Source: Deltaproteobacteria bacterium RBG_16_44_11
GTDB taxonomy: Bacteria; Desulfobacterota; Syntrophia; Syntrophales; Smithellaceae
Direction: 5' to 3'
NCBI GenBank assembly: GCA_001797845.1
Contig: MGQN01000022.1
Location: forward strand, 38,164 to 46,921
Length of the DNA stretch: 8,758 bases
Shown: piece by piece, positions 6,220-8,758 of the stretch
Layout: each line of letters begins with the position of its first letter
Position numbering within the stretch: the stretch's first letter is position 1
Notes under the pieces: model-generated
The model's database searches: none
What the model was told of the DNA's origin: nothing
Seen by the model: only the letters and a program-made list of their open reading frames with translations
Made by a program: the position numbers and the translations under genes

Positions 6220-6987
6220 TTACCACTCGGCAAAAATAATAACATGATCGGAAGGCTTTTGTGCCAATCTGGATTCTAAATCAATAATGCAGCTTTTCGA
6301 TTTTATGGCCAATGATTTTGTCGCCAGGATATGATCCACACGCCAGCCCATATTTCGACTTACGGAATCCCTAACCCGATAATCAAAAAAAGTGTACTGC
6401 CCCGGTTCATCCGGATGATGCTGCCGGAAGATATCCACCAAACCCCAGGATTTAAGTTCTCCATAAGCTTTCCATACTTCCGGATTAAAAGAAACATGCC
6501 CGAAAATTCTTTTCGGATCATGCACGTCGATATTTTCCGGGGCAACATTAAAGTCACCGCATAATATCAGCTTATCCTGAGTCTGAAAATTATTCTGGAG
6601 ATATTTTTTCAAACGTCCCAGCCAGGCTAGTTTGTAAGCAAACTGCGGACTTTCCACTTCCTGTCCCTGCGGAATATAAACGTTTAAAATAATCAAGTCG
6701 TTAAAATGCGCAATCACCAGGCGGTCAGGATCTTCAGGCTCACTATTCAGGCCAAAATTTACTTTTTGCGGTTTTTGCTTAGAGGCAATAGCCACACCAT
6801 TGTATTGTTTGCTACCTTTGAATACTACTTGATACTCTAATGCTTCAAATTCTGCCGCGGGAAACTTGGCGTCTTCAACTTTTGTTTCCTGTATGCAGAA
6901 ATAATCGGGTTTATTTTTCTGAAGCCAGGGCAAAACAATATGCAGGCGGGAGCGGATGGAATTTACGTTATAACTGGCTATTTTCAA
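6220..6987 (-). CDS. xthA: Exodeoxyribonuclease III (AP endonuclease, XthA/ExoA family)
   Basis: Cleaves DNA 5' of abasic sites and removes 3'-blocking groups and 3' nucleotides in base excision repair, using Mg2+. The 255 residues match the family's usual length. All catalytic landmarks are visible: Asn7 (SYNVNSIR), Glu34 (IQETK), Tyr104 (NVYIPQG), Asp145 and Asn147 (GDFNVAP), Asp218 (WRVDHIL) and the terminal Asp247-His248 (SDHVIIFAEW). The sequence therefore looks fully active. The start codon is TTG (6985-6987), with GAAGGG 8 nt upstream, and gives the canonical MKIASYNVNS N-terminus. The SDR stop lies 19 bp upstream and the GAF gene follows 12 bp downstream, so co-transcription is likely. 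A TATAAT motif in the short gap could give an extra promoter but has no clear -35. Confidence 0.96.
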   Translation of the reverse strand: MKIASYNVNSIRSRLHIVLPWLQKNKPDYFCIQETKVEDAKFPAAEFEALEYQVVFKGSKQYNGVAIASKQKPQKVNFGLNSEPEDPDRLVIAHFNDLIILNVYIPQGQEVESPQFAYKLAWLGRLKKYLQNNFQTQDKLILCGDFNVAPENIDVHDPKRIFGHVSFNPEVWKAYGELKSWGLVDIFRQHHPDEPGQYTFFDYRVRDSVSRNMGWRVDHILATKSLAIKSKSCIIDLESRLAQKPSDHVIIFAEW

Positions 6988-7006
6988 ATTAAATACCCTT
7001 CAGTAA

Positions 7007-7861
7007 TTATAACAAATCAAATTCTTTTTGCATTTTTTTAAAACGATTTTTGGCAAAGGCCATTCCCAGTGCCGGAGATAGGCGGTTCAACCACCATAAT
7101 AATTTCCAGAAAGACGGCACAATAATTATCGCCCTGTTTTTTGCAACTGCGTTTAACGCTTTTTTGGCAAGCACATCAGGTGCCATCGGTTTTAATTCTT
7201 CCCACATTTCGCAAAGTTTTTCTTGGGGAATATTCATGTTTATTTTGCCGTATTTGCCGCCTTCCAGAATTGGCGTACGAATAACACCGGGACAGATTAC
7301 GCTGACGCGTATTCCCATATGGGCTGCTTCTGTGCGCAGTGATAGCGAAAGTCCTACTACGGCATGCTTGGTTGCCGCATAGGCTACATTTACCGGGTTA
7401 GGCATAAGCCCCGCCATGGAAGCCGTATTGACAATGTGTCCGAAGCCCTGCTCAATCATGATAAAGTATGCCGCCTGGATTCCATTGACTACACCGCGAA
7501 GATTGATATCGATAATTTTGTTCCAGTCGGAAATTGTGTAATGATTAGCGGTGCAGCCGATTGCTATTCCCGCATTATTGAAGATATAATCCAGCCTTCC
7601 TGTGCGATCAAAGGTCTCCTGTACCAACCTCTCCATCGCGGGAAAATCCGTTACGTCGAGGTTTACAGCCTTAGCCTTACCGCCCGAATCTCGGATTTCT
7701 GAGGCGACATCTTCTGCCATTTCAATTTGAAGATCAGCCAACACCACCTCACAACCACGTCTGGCCAACTCTTGCGCCAGGGCTTTACCAATGCCTGAAG
7801 CTCCTCCGGTGACGATGGCTGTAGCACCGCCATAAATTCTAATTTTTTTATTTAATTCCAA
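7007..7861 (-). CDS. Short-chain dehydrogenase/reductase (SDR)
   Basis: An NAD(P)-dependent classical SDR oxidoreductase, 284 residues from the chosen start. Nucleotide-binding TGGASGIG (18-25), Asp43 at the end of beta-2 (favouring NAD over NADP), NNAG (95-98), and catalytic Asn120, Ser148, Tyr161 and Lys165 (YAATK) are all present, followed by the PGVIRTP loop. The C-terminus (about 245-284) is hydrophobic and basic, with FWKLLWWLNRLSP, suggesting membrane or lipid association as seen in some SDRs acting on hydrophobic substrates; the substrate itself is unknown. Start choice: TTG at 7859-7861 has GGAGGG 6 nt upstream. An in-frame ATG at 7877-7879 adds six residues, but the GGAGGG would then lie inside the coding region and no ribosome site precedes that ATG. 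First gene of the cluster with xthA. Confidence 0.92.
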   Translation of the reverse strand: MELNKKIRIYGGATAIVTGGASGIGKALAQELARRGCEVVLADLQIEMAEDVASEIRDSGGKAKAVNLDVTDFPAMERLVQETFDRTGRLDYIFNNAGIAIGCTANHYTISDWNKIIDINLRGVVNGIQAAYFIMIEQGFGHIVNTASMAGLMPNPVNVAYAATKHAVVGLSLSLRTEAAHMGIRVSVICPGVIRTPILEGGKYGKINMNIPQEKLCEMWEELKPMAPDVLAKKALNAVAKNRAIIIVPSFWKLLWWLNRLSPALGMAFAKNRFKKMQKEFDLL

Positions 7862-7867
7862 AATATT

Positions 7868-7873
7868 CCCTCC
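7868..7873 (-). promoter_or_regulatory. Shine-Dalgarno GGAGGG favouring a TTG start for the SDR
   Basis: On the minus strand GGAGGG sits 6 nt before TTG 7861. It falls inside the frame that would open at ATG 7879, so it supports the downstream TTG as the real start. Confidence 0.7.
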
Positions 7874-7915
7874 AGGCATTAATGACTAATTTCAAAATTC
7901 CGGATTTTAATAAGA

Positions 7916-7942
7916 GTATTATTTTCCCCCATAGTTTGTCAA
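7916..7942 (-). promoter_or_regulatory. Possible promoter of the SDR-xthA-GAF cluster
   Basis: On the minus strand a perfect TTGACA (7937-7942) is followed after 15 bp by TAATAC (7916-7921). The spacer is shorter than the usual 17 bp, so a slightly shifted -10 is also possible. It lies about 55 bp upstream of the SDR start, in the divergent gap. Confidence 0.35.
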
Positions 7943-7945
7943 TGA

Positions 7946-7973
7946 ATTACATGTATTTGTAATCTCTGATTAC
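7946..7973. promoter_or_regulatory. Overlapping palindromes, candidate operator between divergent promoters
   Basis: ATTACA-N6-TGTAAT (7946-7963) overlaps GTAATC-N3-GATTAC (7959-7973); both arms of each are perfect. The cluster sits 3 bp upstream of the SDR -35 box and 28 bp upstream of the lipoprotein -35. That is a natural place for a dimeric regulator controlling one or both directions. No regulator gene is in the window. Confidence 0.35.
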
Positions 7974-8001
7974 TATACCCTTTAACCTGCTATGATTTTC
8001 G

Positions 8002-8030
8002 TTGACATGAGCATAGCGTTACCCTATAAA
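8002..8030 (+). promoter_or_regulatory. Sigma-70 promoter of the binding-lipoprotein gene
   Basis: TTGACA (8002-8007), a 17-bp spacer, and TATAAA (8025-8030): a near-consensus housekeeping promoter. Transcription would begin near 8037, giving a leader of about 33 nt before ATG 8070. Confidence 0.7.
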
Positions 8031-8069
8031 CATCAATACTTCATCTTATAATAATAAGGAGATATCGTT

Positions 8070-8758
8070 ATGAAAAAAACATACATTATTTTTACGGTAT
8101 TATCATTTTTTGCTCTCTCGATTTTAGGCTGTGGCGGTGATGATTCGTCCAAAATTAAGGTAGGCCTCATTGCCGAATTGACTGGTGATATCCCAGCCGT
8201 TGGAGCTTCCTGTAAAAACGCGGCCAAAATGGCTGTTGCCGAAATTAATGATGCCGGAGGTTTTCAGCTCGGCGAAAAAAAATATAAAGTAGACTTAATT
8301 ATTGAAGATAATGCCGGCAAGGCCGATCAATCCGCCTCCTCCGCGCAGAAACTCATCACCCAAAAAAAAGTAGTGGCAATAGTGGGGCCGAATGCCAGCC
8401 GTTATGTCCTGCCCGCCGCGGAAATTGCCGAAACGAGTAATGTTGTCCTCATTACACCCTGGTCAACAGCGCCGAAAGCTACTCTTGATTCCAAAACAGG
8501 CGCATCTAAAAAATATGTCTTTCGTTCCTGTTTTATCGACCCTTTTCAGGGTCAGGTTTTAGCCAAGTTCACTCTGGATAATCTTAAATTAAAAAAAGCC
8601 GCCGTGCTCTATGATGTGGCTTCGGAATATAACAAGGGTATTGCTGAGATTTTTAAAGAAGTTTTCGAGAAGAACGGTGGTAAAATAGTCGCCTTTGAAA
8701 CCTACACCACCAATGACAAAGATTTCTCATCACAATTGACGAAAATCAAGAAAGCGGC
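8070..8758 (+). CDS. LivJ-type ABC transporter substrate-binding lipoprotein (cut by window edge)
   Basis: 229 codons are visible of a protein usually near 370-400 residues. It is the extracytoplasmic solute receptor of a branched-chain amino acid-type (HAAT) ABC importer. The N-terminus is a lipoprotein signal ending in ILGC (lipobox, Cys21), so the mature protein is lipid-anchored. The Peripla_BP_6 fold starts directly after: IKVGLIAELTGD, then GASCKNAAKMAVAEINDAGG, then IIEDNAGKADQSASSAQKLI, then VVAIVGPNAS. The second lobe begins at KKAAVLYDVASEYNKG. The ligand may be an amino acid, amide or another small carboxylate; family members vary. ATG 8070 has AAGGAG at 8056-8061 (8-nt spacing) and a near-consensus promoter. 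Permease and ATPase genes (LivHMGF type) would be expected to the right, outside the window. Also transcribed divergently from the SDR cluster. Confidence 0.93.
   Translation, partial: MKKTYIIFTVLSFFALSILGCGGDDSSKIKVGLIAELTGDIPAVGASCKNAAKMAVAEINDAGGFQLGEKKYKVDLIIEDNAGKADQSASSAQKLITQKKVVAIVGPNASRYVLPAAEIAETSNVVLITPWSTAPKATLDSKTGASKKYVFRSCFIDPFQGQVLAKFTLDNLKLKKAAVLYDVASEYNKGIAEIFKEVFEKNGGKIVAFETYTTNDKDFSSQLTKIKKA

Noticed and set aside
5909..6247. Plus-strand open frame of 112 codons
   Set aside because: It lies antisense to the GAF gene and the xthA end; codon pattern and lack of a ribosome site mark it as a shadow.
7364..7702. Plus-strand open frame of 112 codons
   Set aside because: It is antisense to the conserved catalytic half of the SDR, with no start signals.
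8033..8227. Minus-strand open frame of 64 codons
   Set aside because: It overlaps the promoter and signal peptide of the binding lipoprotein on the other strand; no ribosome site.

Overview
The window reads as a bacterial chromosome segment of moderate GC content. The gene mix (a LivJ-type binding lipoprotein, an oxalate/formate-antiporter-like MFS carrier, a DUF484-like GAF protein, a stand-alone Ski2-like helicase) and many dispersed ~125-bp palindromic repeats suggest a Desulfobacterota/deltaproteobacterial organism, perhaps a syntroph-like lineage. That placement is inference from style only; there is no rRNA or other taxonomic marker.

Layout. Positions 1-922 (minus) hold the N-terminal 307 codons of uvrB, which runs off the left edge. 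Positions 923-1425 contain no intact gene. They hold a decayed GIY-YIG nuclease tail enclosed by 14-bp inverted repeats (954-1108), a truncated repeat copy (1162-1219) and a complete 125-bp repeat (element A, 1299-1423). Positions 1426-3498 (minus) encode a 690-residue Ski2/Mtr4-like SF2 helicase. A second 124-bp repeat (element B, 3548-3671) lies on its other side in the opposite orientation. An MFS transporter (3720-4982, plus) follows, then an AT-rich gap, a 91-residue signal-peptide-bearing membrane protein (5207-5482, plus) and a strong bidirectional terminator (5509-5540). A three-gene minus-strand cluster runs from 7861 down to 5683: SDR oxidoreductase, exonuclease III (xthA), DUF484-like GAF protein, with gaps of 19 and 12 bp. 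A divergent regulatory region separates it from a plus-strand substrate-binding lipoprotein (8070 onward), which runs off the right edge.

How the genes relate. Two DNA repair functions are present (UvrB in nucleotide excision repair, exonuclease III in base excision repair), but they sit in different transcription units and show no shared control. The MFS carrier and the binding lipoprotein are separate solute-uptake functions. The SDR-xthA-GAF cluster is tightly packed and probably co-transcribed; two of its three starts are TTG.

Most interesting structure. Elements A and B differ at their ends but share a related core. The central 7-bp stem with 7-nt loop is preserved through two paired (compensatory) substitutions, so the hairpin itself appears to be maintained. 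They bracket the helicase gene in inverted orientation, with element A ending 2 bp from its stop codon. The GIY-YIG remnant inside terminal inverted repeats looks like a decayed small mobile unit just upstream of uvrB.
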